DNA from: Streptomyces niger
GTDB taxonomy: Bacteria > Actinomycetota > Actinomycetes > Streptomycetales > Streptomycetaceae
Length of the DNA: 64,000 nt
NCBI RefSeq assembly: GCF_000718305.1
Contig: NZ_JOFQ01000002.1
Coordinates: forward strand, 434,001-498,000
Direction of reading: 5' to 3'
A program made the translations under genes and the position numbers. Shown here one piece after another: positions 1 to 7,490 of this stretch (position 1 is the first letter of the stretch; every line of letters begins with the position of its first letter). A model generated the notes under the pieces. The model worked only from the letters and a program-made list of their open reading frames with translations. It was not told where the DNA came from and did no database searches.

Positions 1-482
1 TCGCGGCGGTGCACGGCTTCGCGCTCGGCGGCGGCTTCGAGCTGGCGCTCTCCTGCGACCTGATCGTGGCCGACCGCACCGCCGTGGTGGGCCTGCCGGA
101 GGTGTCGGTCGGCGTGATCCCCGGCGGCGGCGGTACGCAGCTGCTGCCGCGCCGGGTGGGCGCGGCCCGCGCCGCCGAGCTGGTTTTCACCGCGCGCCGC
201 GTCGAGGCCGCCGAGGCCGCGGAGCTGGGCCTGGTCGACCAGTTGGTCGGGGCGGGCGAGGACCGCGGCGAGGCGCTGGAGCTGGCCGCGCGGATCGCCC
301 GCAACTCGCCCGTCGGGCTGCGCGCCGCCAAGCGCGCCATGCGCCTGGGGCACGGCCTGGACCTGCGTACCGGGCTGGACGTGGAGGACGGCGCCTGGCG
401 CAGCGTCGCGTTCTCCGGCGACCGGGCCGAGGGCGTGGCCGCGTTCAACGAGAAGCGCACCCCGGACTGGCCGGGGGAGTGA
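1..482 (+). CDS. enoyl-CoA hydratase/isomerase family protein, C-terminal part
   Basis: The gene begins before the window; the reading frame is open from base 3, and about 160 C-terminal residues are visible. Members of the crotonase family hydrate 2-enoyl-CoA thioesters or isomerise them during fatty-acid and branched-chain acid breakdown in the cytoplasm. The oxyanion-hole segment HGFALGGGFEL lies at the start of the visible part. It is followed by LPEVSVGVIPGGGGTQ, where the Glu sits at a usual catalytic position. The tail RAAKRAMRLG and the end around AFNEKRTPDW are normal for the family. The exact substrate cannot be judged. A 139-bp gap separates it from the next gene on the same strand. 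Confidence 0.9.
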   Translation, partial: AAVHGFALGGGFELALSCDLIVADRTAVVGLPEVSVGVIPGGGGTQLLPRRVGAARAAELVFTARRVEAAEAAELGLVDQLVGAGEDRGEALELAARIARNSPVGLRAAKRAMRLGHGLDLRTGLDVEDGAWRSVAFSGDRAEGVAAFNEKRTPDWPGE

Positions 483-621
483 CGGCGGGCCCGCACCGGC
501 CCGCGCCCCGGCCCGGGGAGCGACCTCCGGGCCGAGCAGCACGCTCCGTCACCTCATAAAGGGCGAAATCCCGCATACCTTCCTACTCTGTAAGGTCAGG
601 GCGCGCCGACGGCGACGGAGT

Positions 622-1830
622 GTGAGGCCGGTGACGGGCGAAGCGGTGGGCGGTGGCGAGGGCGGGTGCGACGCCCGGCTGCGGGCCGTCGTGGCGCTCG
701 CCCAGTCCCTGGCCGCCGCGCACCACCCCAGGGAGTCGGCCAGGGCCGCCGCGTACGGCGCGTGCCGGGCGCTGGGCGGCTCCTTCGCCGCGGTCTCCGT
801 GTGGGAGCGCCAGCGCGGCCGGCTCCGGGTGCTGGTCAACGTCGGCGACCTGGCCGAGGGCGAGCAGGAGTACCCGGACGACGAGTCCTACCCGGTGCAC
901 GAGTTCCCCGAGATCGTCGGCTTCCTGCACGAACGCTGGGCGGGCGGCGGCGAGCCCGAGGCCTGGGTGGAGACCGCCGACGGGCCGCCGGCGGAGACCG
1001 GGTACCGCCGCCCGGGGGCGCCGTCCGGCGGCGGGGGCCGGGTGGCCACCCTGCGCCGCCGCGGCCGGGGCAGCTGCGTGGTGGCGCCGCTCGTGCTGCA
1101 CGGCCGGGCATGGGGCGAGCTGTACGTCGCCAGGCCGCGGGGCGCGTCGGTCTTCGGCCCGGACGACGCGGCCTTCGCGACCGTGCTGGCCGCGGTCGCC
1201 GCGGCCGGCATCGCCCAGACCGAGCGGCTGGCCGAGGCGCGCCGGCTGGCCTTCACCGACGCGCTGACCGGGCTGGCCAACCGGCGCGCGGTCGACATGC
1301 GGCTGGACGAGGCGCTGGAGCGGCACCGTGTCGACGGCACGGTCGTCAGCCTGGTGATCTGCGACCTCAACGGGCTGAAGCGGGTGAACGACACCCAGGG
1401 GCACACCGCGGGCGACCGCCTGCTGGAGCGGTTCGGCTCGGTGCTCTCCCTGTGCGGCGCGATACTGCCGGGCGCGCTCGCGGCCCGGCTCGGCGGCGAC
1501 GAGTTCTGTCTGCTGGCGGCCGGGCCGCCGGCCGACGACGTGGTGCGGGTCGCGGCGGAACTGTGCCGCCGGGCCGGCACGTCGGACCTCGGCGAGGGCG
1601 TGGCGGTCGGCGTCGCCTCGACCGGTGATCCGATCGGCCCGGTGCCGTCCGCGCGCCGCCTCTTCCGGCTCGCGGACGCCGCGCAGTACCGGGCCAAGGC
1701 CGCCCGCTCGCCGGGCCCGGTGGTCGCGGGCCGGGACGGCGGCGCGGACGACCCGGTGGTCCGGATGGCCGACGCGGCGGAGCGCGGCCCGGCGGCCGCG
1801 GGCGGCGAGCGGCGGCGCTTCCGCCGCTGA
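622..1830 (+). CDS. cdgE: GAF-like/GGDEF diguanylate cyclase
   Basis: This 402-residue cytoplasmic protein should make cyclic-di-GMP from two GTP. Residues about 15 to 200 look like a degenerate GAF-type sensor domain with no membrane segment. The GGDEF domain starts near residue 211 (FTDALTGLANRRA) and carries an intact GGDEF signature at residues 291 to 295. The inhibitory RxxD site normally found five residues before the signature is absent, because PGAL lies there, so product inhibition may be missing. The GTG start begins the frame; a weak upstream site makes the exact start uncertain. From memory, a GAF-GGDEF gene named cdgE lies next to hutH in S. coelicolor. The symbol rests on that resemblance only. 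Confidence 0.85.
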   Translation: MRPVTGEAVGGGEGGCDARLRAVVALAQSLAAAHHPRESARAAAYGACRALGGSFAAVSVWERQRGRLRVLVNVGDLAEGEQEYPDDESYPVHEFPEIVGFLHERWAGGGEPEAWVETADGPPAETGYRRPGAPSGGGGRVATLRRRGRGSCVVAPLVLHGRAWGELYVARPRGASVFGPDDAAFATVLAAVAAAGIAQTERLAEARRLAFTDALTGLANRRAVDMRLDEALERHRVDGTVVSLVICDLNGLKRVNDTQGHTAGDRLLERFGSVLSLCGAILPGALAARLGGDEFCLLAAGPPADDVVRVAAELCRRAGTSDLGEGVAVGVASTGDPIGPVPSARRLFRLADAAQYRAKAARSPGPVVAGRDGGADDPVVRMADAAERGPAAAGGERRRFRR

Positions 1831-1934
1831 GCCGGGCGCGGCCGTGCCGGGCCGATGCCGGGCCGATGTCGGGCCGACGCCGGGCCGGGGCCGCACGCGT
1901 CCCGCGAGGTAAGGGGTGCTCCCGTACCCCGCTG

Positions 1935-1963
1935 ATGACATCTGTGCTTTCACTCTCTAGGGT
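1935..1963 (+). promoter_or_regulatory. vegetative-type promoter for a near-leaderless hutH transcript
   Basis: ATGACA at 1935-1940 differs from the -35 consensus TTGACA by one base. TAGGGT at 1958-1963 matches the streptomycete -10 pattern. The spacer is exactly 17 bp. Transcription would start near 1970, only one or two bases before the hutH ATG at 1972, and no ribosome-binding site is visible. The mRNA is therefore probably leaderless. The promoter lies downstream of the GGDEF stop codon. Confidence 0.6.
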
Positions 1964-1971
1964 GCCTGAAT

Positions 1972-3534
1972 ATGGATATGCACACCGTGGTGCTGGACAC
2001 GACCGGCACGACCGCTCAGGACGTCATCGACGTGGCCCGCGGCGCAGCGCGCGTCGAGGTGTCCGCCGACGCGCTCGCCGCCGTCGCCGCCTCCCGCGCC
2101 TTCATCGACGACCTCGCCGCCAAGCCGGACCCGGTCTACGGCGTCTCCACCGGCTTCGGCGCGCTGGCCGTCCGGCACATCAGCCCGGAGCTCCGCGCCC
2201 AGCTGCAGCGCAACATCGTCCGCTCGCACGCGGCCGGCATGGGCCCGCGCGTGGAGCGCGAGGTGGTCCGCGCGCTGATGTTCCTGCGCCTGAAGACGCT
2301 CGCCTCGGGCCGTACGGGTGTACGCCCCCTCGTCGTGGAGACCATGGCGGCGCTGCTGAACGCGGGCATCACCCCCGTCGTCCACGAATACGGCTCGCTC
2401 GGCTGCTCCGGCGACCTCGCGCCGCTCTCGCACTGCGCGCTGACCCTGATGGGCGAGGGCGAGGCCGAGGGCCCGGACGGCGTCATACGGCCCTCCGGCG
2501 AGCTGCTGGCCGCCCACGGCATCGAGCCCGTCGAACTGCGCGAGAAGGAAGGCCTGGCCCTCCTGAACGGCACCGACGGCATGCTCGGCATGCTCGTGAT
2601 GGCCTGCGCCGACCTGGCCCGGCTCTTCACCTCGGCCGACATCACCGCGGCCCTCTCCCTGGAGGCGCTGCTCGGCACCGACAAGGTCCTCGCGCCCGAG
2701 CTGCACGCCATCCGCCCGCATCCCGGTCAGGCCGCCTCGGCCGCCAACATGCTCAAGGTGCTGGACGGCTCCGAGCTCACCGGCCACCACCAGACTGGGT
2801 TTGATGGACAAGAGGGCGCGCCGCGCGTCCAGGACGCCTACTCCGTGCGCTGCGCCCCGCAGGTCGCGGGCGCGGGCCGGGACACCCTGGCGCACGCCCG
2901 GCTGGTCGCCGAGCGCGAGCTGGCCGCCGCCGTCGACAACCCCGTCGTCCTGGCGGACGGCCGGGTGGAGTCCAACGGCAACTTCCACGGCGCCCCGGTC
3001 GCGTACGTGCTGGACTTCCTCGCCATCGCCGCCGCCGACCTCGGCTCGGTCGCCGAGCGCCGCACGGACCGGCTGCTGGACAAGAACCGCAGCCACGGCC
3101 TGCCCGCCTTCCTGGCCGGTGACCCGGGCGTGGACTCGGGCCTGATGATCGCCCAGTACACGCAGGCCGCGCTGGTCAGCGAGATGAAGCGGCTCGCGGC
3201 CCCCGCCTCGGTGGACTCCATCCCGTCCTCCGCCATGCAGGAGGACCACGTCTCGATGGGCTGGTCGGCGGCGCGCAAGCTGCGCACCGCGGTCGACAAC
3301 CTCACGCGCGTCGTCGCCGTCGAGCTGTACGCCGCGACCCGCGCGGTGGAGATGCGCGAGGGGCTGACGCCGTCCCCGGCCACCCGTGCGGTGCTGGCCG
3401 CCGTACGGGCCGACGGCGTGGCGGGCCCGGGTCAGGACCGTTTCCTCGCGCCCGACCTGGCGGCGGCGTACGAGTTCGTGCGGAGCGGCAAGCTGGTCGC
3501 GGCCGTGGAGCCGGTCACGGGCCCGCTGGACTGA
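1972..3534 (+). CDS. hutH: histidine ammonia-lyase
   Basis: This 520-residue cytoplasmic enzyme removes ammonia from L-histidine to give urocanate, the first step of histidine use. The active-site prosthetic group MIO forms by cyclisation of a tripeptide inside GSLGCSGDLAPLSH. Here the tripeptide is Cys145-Ser146-Gly147 rather than the more common Ala-Ser-Gly; the essential serine is kept. Other family marks are YGVSTGFG near residue 60 and QEDHVSMG near residue 420. Length is normal. The start is set by the ATG directly after a good promoter, as no Shine-Dalgarno sequence is present. It stands alone, with no other hut genes nearby, and ends before a strong hairpin. Confidence 0.95.
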   Translation: MDMHTVVLDTTGTTAQDVIDVARGAARVEVSADALAAVAASRAFIDDLAAKPDPVYGVSTGFGALAVRHISPELRAQLQRNIVRSHAAGMGPRVEREVVRALMFLRLKTLASGRTGVRPLVVETMAALLNAGITPVVHEYGSLGCSGDLAPLSHCALTLMGEGEAEGPDGVIRPSGELLAAHGIEPVELREKEGLALLNGTDGMLGMLVMACADLARLFTSADITAALSLEALLGTDKVLAPELHAIRPHPGQAASAANMLKVLDGSELTGHHQTGFDGQEGAPRVQDAYSVRCAPQVAGAGRDTLAHARLVAERELAAAVDNPVVLADGRVESNGNFHGAPVAYVLDFLAIAAADLGSVAERRTDRLLDKNRSHGLPAFLAGDPGVDSGLMIAQYTQAALVSEMKRLAAPASVDSIPSSAMQEDHVSMGWSAARKLRTAVDNLTRVVAVELYAATRAVEMREGLTPSPATRAVLAAVRADGVAGPGQDRFLAPDLAAAYEFVRSGKLVAAVEPVTGPLD

Positions 3535-3566
3535 TTCGCGGCGCCGCCGGGCCGCCCGGTACGGCG

Positions 3567-3603
3567 GGAGCCCGCGTCCGCCCTCCAGGGGGACGCGGGC
3601 TCC
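3567..3603. terminator. bidirectional hairpin terminator after hutH
   Basis: A perfect 13-bp stem (3567-3579 with 3591-3603, arm GGAGCCCGCGTCC) encloses an 11-base loop. It lies between hutH and the convergent minus-strand gene, 32 bp after the former and 32 bp before the stop of the latter. There is no T-run, as is common in this genus. Confidence 0.75.
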
Positions 3604-3635
3604 TCGGCGTGTTCAAGCCTGCAGCGGGCCCGGCC

Positions 3636-4013
3636 TCAGGCCGTCTCGCCGCGGGAGCGGCGCACGGCGAGGGTGACCAGGGCGGCACCGATGCCGAGGA
3701 AGGCCGTGCCGCCGACGGCGTACGGGGTGGTGTCGATCGAGCCGGAGTCGGCGAGCCGGACCTCGTCGGCGCCCTGCGTGCCGGCCGTGCCGACGGTCTG
3801 CGTGCCCGGCACGGCGCGCGCCTGCTCGCCGGACGCGGTGGAGCTCCCGGCCGTCGTGCCCGAGCCGGCCGGCGCGTCCTGGCCGACCGCGGGGGCGGCG
3901 GCGTGGCTGCCGGTGTGGTGCTCGACCGAGGCGTTGGCCGAGGGGACGAAACACAGCGCGATCAGCACCGAGCCCGCCGCAGCTGCAGTCACCAGTGGTC
4001 GGCGTGCGGTCAC
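3636..4013 (-). CDS. small secreted, C-terminally anchored membrane protein
   Basis: This is a 125-residue protein of unknown function. The N-terminus (TARRPLVTAAAAGSVLIAL, then ASA-like NASVEH) is a Sec signal peptide. A long low-complexity Ala/Gly/Ser/Thr linker follows. The end has a hydrophobic segment of about 20 residues (AVGGTAFLGIGAALVTLAV) and a positive tail RRSRGE. The order signal, disordered linker, membrane anchor and Arg-rich tail resembles small cell-surface proteins that sortases or the cell wall hold, but no LPxTG motif is seen. I chose the GTG at 4013 because AAGGGGGA stands about 7 bases upstream. An in-frame ATG at 4031 would give six more residues without such a site. 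Confidence 0.7.
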   Translation of the reverse strand: MTARRPLVTAAAAGSVLIALCFVPSANASVEHHTGSHAAAPAVGQDAPAGSGTTAGSSTASGEQARAVPGTQTVGTAGTQGADEVRLADSGSIDTTPYAVGGTAFLGIGAALVTLAVRRSRGETA

Positions 4014-4119
4014 GGAACGATCCCCCTTCACGGCTCGGCGCGTTGGCCGTTACGCAGATGTTAGTAACAGCCGCGGGTCGCGGGGAAGCCAGGGCCCCGA
4101 CGTGCTTACGCTCCGTGGC

Positions 4120-4446
4120 ATGAGCAACGGTGACACATCACGGTTTGTCCGCCTGACCGTCGAGCTGGTCATGGAGATCACGGAGCCCGATCTGCTGACC
4201 GGCGCGGCTCTCGACGGGATCAGTGGCGAGGAGCACATGACCGACCAGGAGCGCAGCTACGCGCGGGAGGCGGTGCAGGCCGAGCCGGCCGAGGCCGTCG
4301 CGCACCTCATCGACCCGTTCGACCTGGTCAACGACGTGCCGGGCGTCGAGCTCGCGCAGGCGTCGTGGAGCAGCGAGGAGATCGACTACGACCCCGACGC
4401 GGAGGAGTGGGACCTCGGGGACGCGGGGGACGACGAAGAGGTCTGA
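4120..4446 (+). CDS. small acidic protein of unknown function
   Basis: The ORF gives 108 residues, strongly acidic, with a C-terminal run rich in Asp and Glu (DYDPDAEEWDLGDAGDDEEV). The first half is a likely helix-rich domain (RFVRLTVELVMEITEPDLL). There is no membrane segment, no signal peptide and no motif I recognise. The ATG at 4120 lacks a ribosome-binding site but follows TACGCT at 4108-4113 by six bases, so the transcript may be leaderless. It is divergent from the membrane protein gene at 3636-4013. The codon pattern is normal for the region, which supports a real gene. The function cannot be inferred. Confidence 0.65.
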   Translation: MSNGDTSRFVRLTVELVMEITEPDLLTGAALDGISGEEHMTDQERSYAREAVQAEPAEAVAHLIDPFDLVNDVPGVELAQASWSSEEIDYDPDAEEWDLGDAGDDEEV

Positions 4447-4463
4447 CGTCCGCCTCCGGCGTG

Positions 4464-4589
4464 CGGAACCTGAGGTGTCCTTTCCCACACTTTCCCGTGC
4501 ATGGAACGGCAAAAAGGGAACAGGCGTTCATCATGGGAGCGACTGGGACCAAGTGTGCCCAGATGGCTCGGGGAGGACCTCAGGTTCCG
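4464..4589 (+). repeat. long-range perfect inverted repeat around the L,D-transpeptidase promoter
   Basis: The 13-base arm CGGAACCTGAGGT at 4464-4476 is exactly complementary to ACCTCAGGTTCCG at 4577-4589, 100 bases away. The left arm starts just after the preceding stop codon. The right arm ends 20 bases before the start codon of the L,D-transpeptidase gene. It could pair in a read-through transcript or serve as two operator half-regions. Confidence 0.6.
4503..4529 (+). promoter_or_regulatory. possible ECF-sigma (SigE-like) promoter
   Basis: GGAACG at 4503-4508, then a 16-bp spacer, then CGTTC at 4525-4529. This is the layout of extracytoplasmic-function sigma promoters with a GGAAC -35 element. 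The gene it would serve is a cell-wall cross-linking enzyme, a typical target of the envelope-stress factor SigE. The assignment is inference from sequence and context. Confidence 0.4.
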
Positions 4590-4609
4590 TAGCAATGGAG
4601 AAGTGACTG

Positions 4610-5881
4610 ATGACGGACAGCAAGCGCCGCAAGGGCTTCATAGCCGGCGCCGCGCTGCTAGGCGGGGCGGTGACGCTCACTGCCGCCTGCGGTGGCGGCA
4701 GCAAGGCCAGCGGCGACAGCGGCGGCTCGGGGCCACCCGAGAAGCACCAGAAGCAGGAGCAGGTCGACCGCGCGGCGGCCGAGGACGCCTCGGACGCCAC
4801 GATCAAGATCGCCCCGAAGAGCGGCGCCGCCAACGCGGGCATCAACAACGACACCAAGGTCACCGTCGCCCACGGCAAGCTCACCGACGTGACGATGACC
4901 TCGCTCGCCACCAAGGAGAAGGTGGCCGGCACCCTCGCGGCCGACGGCAAGTCCTGGAAGCCGCAGTCCCCGCTGCAGCGCTCGACGCAGTACAAGATCA
5001 CCGCGCACGCCGAGGACTCCAAGGGCCGCAAGGCGGTGGAGCACTCCACCTTCACCACCGTCTCGCCCACCAACAGCTTCATCGCCAACTTCACGCCCGA
5101 GGACGGCTCGACCGTCGGCGTCGGCATGCCGGTCTCCCTGAACTTCGACAAGCCGGTCAAGAACAAGGCCGCCATCGAATCGAAGATCAAGGTCGCGGCG
5201 AGCAGCAACCAGAAGGTCGTCGGCCACTGGTTCAGCGACACCCGCCTGGACTTCCGTCCGCAGGAGTACTGGAAGGCCGGTACGAAGGTCACCATGGACC
5301 TCGACCTGGACGGCGCCGAGGCGTCGCCCGGCGTGCAGGGCATCCAGGACAAGACCGTCAGCTTCGACGTGGGCCGCTCCCAGGTCAGCACGGTCGACGC
5401 CAAGACCCACCGGATGACCGTCCAGCGCGACGGCAGGACGGTGAAGCAGATCCCGATCTCCGCGGGCGGCAAGGAGAACCCGACCTACAACGGTCAGCTG
5501 GTGATCTCCGAGAAGTTCGAGCAGACCCGCATGGACGGCTCGACGGTCGGCTTCAAGAAGAAGGACGGCAAGGGCGAGTACGACATCCCCGACGTCCCGC
5601 ACGCCATGCGGCTGTCGAACTCCGGCACCTTCATCCACGGCAACTACTGGGGGAAGGGCATCTTCGGCAAGGCCAACACCAGCCACGGCTGCATCGGCCT
5701 GGAGGACGCCAAGGGCGCCAAGGACGCCAAGACCGACGGCGCCTGGTTCTACGACCACTCCCTCCTCGGTGACGTGGTCGTCATGAAGAACTCCCCGGAC
5801 AAGACCGTCCAGCCCGACAACGGCCTCAACGGCTGGAACATGGACTGGACGCAGTGGAAGGCGGGCAGCGCCCTCCAGTGA
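4610..5881 (+). CDS. L,D-transpeptidase lipoprotein
   Basis: This 423-residue cell-wall enzyme should form 3-3 cross-links between meso- or LL-diaminopimelate residues in peptidoglycan. It has a positively charged N-terminus, a hydrophobic stretch and a lipobox LTAAC with Cys27, so it is exported and anchored by lipid. A disordered Ser/Gly/Glu/Lys-rich linker comes next. Then come two Ig-like beta domains (about 60 to 260) and the YkuD catalytic domain (about 260 to 390). Its signature has His in FIHGNYWG and the nucleophile in TSHGCIGL. A short tail rich in Trp follows. GGAGAA stands about 8 bases before the ATG. A possible ECF promoter and a long inverted repeat precede it, and a strong hairpin follows. 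Confidence 0.93.
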   Translation: MTDSKRRKGFIAGAALLGGAVTLTAACGGGSKASGDSGGSGPPEKHQKQEQVDRAAAEDASDATIKIAPKSGAANAGINNDTKVTVAHGKLTDVTMTSLATKEKVAGTLAADGKSWKPQSPLQRSTQYKITAHAEDSKGRKAVEHSTFTTVSPTNSFIANFTPEDGSTVGVGMPVSLNFDKPVKNKAAIESKIKVAASSNQKVVGHWFSDTRLDFRPQEYWKAGTKVTMDLDLDGAEASPGVQGIQDKTVSFDVGRSQVSTVDAKTHRMTVQRDGRTVKQIPISAGGKENPTYNGQLVISEKFEQTRMDGSTVGFKKKDGKGEYDIPDVPHAMRLSNSGTFIHGNYWGKGIFGKANTSHGCIGLEDAKGAKDAKTDGAWFYDHSLLGDVVVMKNSPDKTVQPDNGLNGWNMDWTQWKAGSALQ

Positions 5882-5902
5882 CCCGGACGACCTGAGGACC
5901 CG

Positions 5903-5933
5903 GCCGGGGCCCGGATGTCCGCCGGGCCCCGGC
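5903..5933. terminator. hairpin terminator after the L,D-transpeptidase gene
   Basis: A 12-bp perfect stem (5903-5914 with 5922-5933, core CCGGGGCCCGG) with a 7-base loop starts 22 bases after the stop codon. No T-run follows. Confidence 0.7.
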
Positions 5934-6046
5934 GGCTGAAGACCTGACGGCTTCCACGGCCGTACGCGGGCGGCACTCCGGACCGGTGTCCGGGTGCCGC
6001 CCGCCGCCGTTCCGCGCCGCACCGTACGTGTACGTACAGTGACCCG

Positions 6047-7333
6047 GTGGGCGAGAAGAACACGGGGCGCGGCGGGCGCCGGGAGAACACCACCGGGGAC
6101 GCGACGGCGGAGGCCGTGGCACGCGTGCTGGGCACGGTCCGGTACGCCGCCGACGGCCGGGCCGCCGAGGACACCGTGGAGACCGGCGCCTCCGTGCTCA
6201 GCGCGGACCCGGCGGGTCCCGAGGCCGTGAGCCGGGCCCTGCTCACCGCAGCGGCGACGACCGTACGCGGCTGCTGGGAGGGCGGCTGGCACCCCGCCGA
6301 CCTGGTACGCCTGGTACGGCGCGCGGGTGCAGCCCCGGAGCTCGCCACCGACCTCCTCGCCGCCGAGCTGCGCCGTTACCCCGCCGAGGGGCTCCCGCCC
6401 CGCTGGGCCGCCCAGCTGCGCGAGGCGGACGCCGACGTGTGGTGGCCCGACGACGGCGGCTACCTGGACGCGCTGGCCCGGCGCCGCCGCGCCACCCGCT
6501 TCGAGACGCTCTGCGACGTCCTGGAGGTCCTGCGCGTCCTCGGCCGGCTGCCCCGGATCACGCCGTCCGGTCCGCTGCCAGGAGAGCCGGGCGCTCGGAC
6601 CGCCACGGCACGCACGGCACGTACGGCCGCCGACGCCGGTCCGGCGGCCGGCGAGCCCCGCGTCCTCGGGCGCATCCGCGGCCTGCTCGCCAAGGCCGAG
6701 TCCACCGAGTTCCCCGACGAGGCCGAGGCGCTCTCCGCCAAGGCCCAGGAGCTGATGGCCCGGCACAGCGTCTCCGAGGCGTTGCTCGCCGGCGCCGCCG
6801 ACGACGGACCCGACACCCTGCGCATCGGCATCGACGGCCCGTACGAGAGCACCAAGGCGCTGCTGCTGGACGCGGTGGCCCTCGCCAACCGCTGCCAGGC
6901 CGTCTGGTCCCAGGACGCCGCCTTCACGACCCTGGTCGGCTTCGCGCCCGACCTGGACGCCGCCGAGCTGCTCTACACCTCGCTGCTCGTACAGGCCACC
7001 GCCGCCATGCAGCGCGCGGCCGACGTGCAGCACAAGCGCGGCGGCCGGTCCCGCCGTACCAAGGACTTCCGCCAGTCCTTCCTCGCCGGCTACGCGTCCC
7101 GCATCCGCGACCGCCTCACCGACGCGACCGACCACGTCACCGCCGAGGCCGCCGAGGAGACGCCGGACCTGCTCCCGGTGCTCGCCGCCCGGGACCTCGC
7201 GGTCCAGGAACGGACCGGCGCGCTCTTCCCCGAGACCACCGCCGTACGGATGCGCGGCGTACGGGACGCGGACGGCCTGTACCAGGGCATGGCCGCCGCG
7301 GACCGCGCCCGCCTGCACCCCCGCGAGCGCTGA
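6047..7333 (+). CDS. DUF2786 domain protein
   Basis: This is a 428-residue cytoplasmic protein of unknown function. The segment RVLGRIRGLLAKAESTEF with the following DEAEALSAKAQELMARH (about residues 205 to 245) is the typical DUF2786 signature. The N-terminal 190 residues are helical and carry a charged, disordered start. The C-terminal part contains the conserved KDFRQSFLAGYASRI region usual for this family. No catalytic motif is known to me. The GTG start lies seven bases after TACAGT (6035-6040) and has no ribosome-binding site, so translation is probably leaderless. It is a single gene between a terminator and a peculiar G-poor spacer. Confidence 0.85.
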   Translation: MGEKNTGRGGRRENTTGDATAEAVARVLGTVRYAADGRAAEDTVETGASVLSADPAGPEAVSRALLTAAATTVRGCWEGGWHPADLVRLVRRAGAAPELATDLLAAELRRYPAEGLPPRWAAQLREADADVWWPDDGGYLDALARRRRATRFETLCDVLEVLRVLGRLPRITPSGPLPGEPGARTATARTARTAADAGPAAGEPRVLGRIRGLLAKAESTEFPDEAEALSAKAQELMARHSVSEALLAGAADDGPDTLRIGIDGPYESTKALLLDAVALANRCQAVWSQDAAFTTLVGFAPDLDAAELLYTSLLVQATAAMQRAADVQHKRGGRSRRTKDFRQSFLAGYASRIRDRLTDATDHVTAEAAEETPDLLPVLAARDLAVQERTGALFPETTAVRMRGVRDADGLYQGMAAADRARLHPRER

Positions 7334-7445
7334 CTCCCCGACTCGAAAGCCACACCAACCCCAACAGCCCCACCGACCCTAGTTGTCTCTCCCACCCCAA
7401 TTACCACACCCACACCAACTACCCCACTGGTAACGTCACTTACCG
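7334..7445. other. G-depleted, C/A-rich spacer
   Basis: About 110 bases between the DUF2786 gene and the methyltransferase gene contain very few G on the plus strand. They consist of short CCCCA, ACACC and CCAAC runs. This is unlike any other intergenic stretch in the window, and it holds no ORF and no hairpin. An RNA of this region would be almost unstructured and rich in C and A. Confidence 0.6.
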
Positions 7446-7490
7446 ATGAGCCGGTGCGCGCGGTGCCGGCCGGGAGGGAACGGACGCGGC

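Noticed and set aside
4464..4609. Possible c-di-AMP (ydaO) riboswitch before the L,D-transpeptidase gene
   Set aside because: Such riboswitches control cell-wall genes in streptomycetes, and the leader is long and can pair end to end, but the conserved internal GGTGAATC-like and ACAGCTCACC-like segments are not present.
4658..7318. 886-residue minus-strand ORF
   Set aside because: It lies antisense to the L,D-transpeptidase and DUF2786 genes and is open because of the high GC at third codon positions. The sense genes have clear domains.
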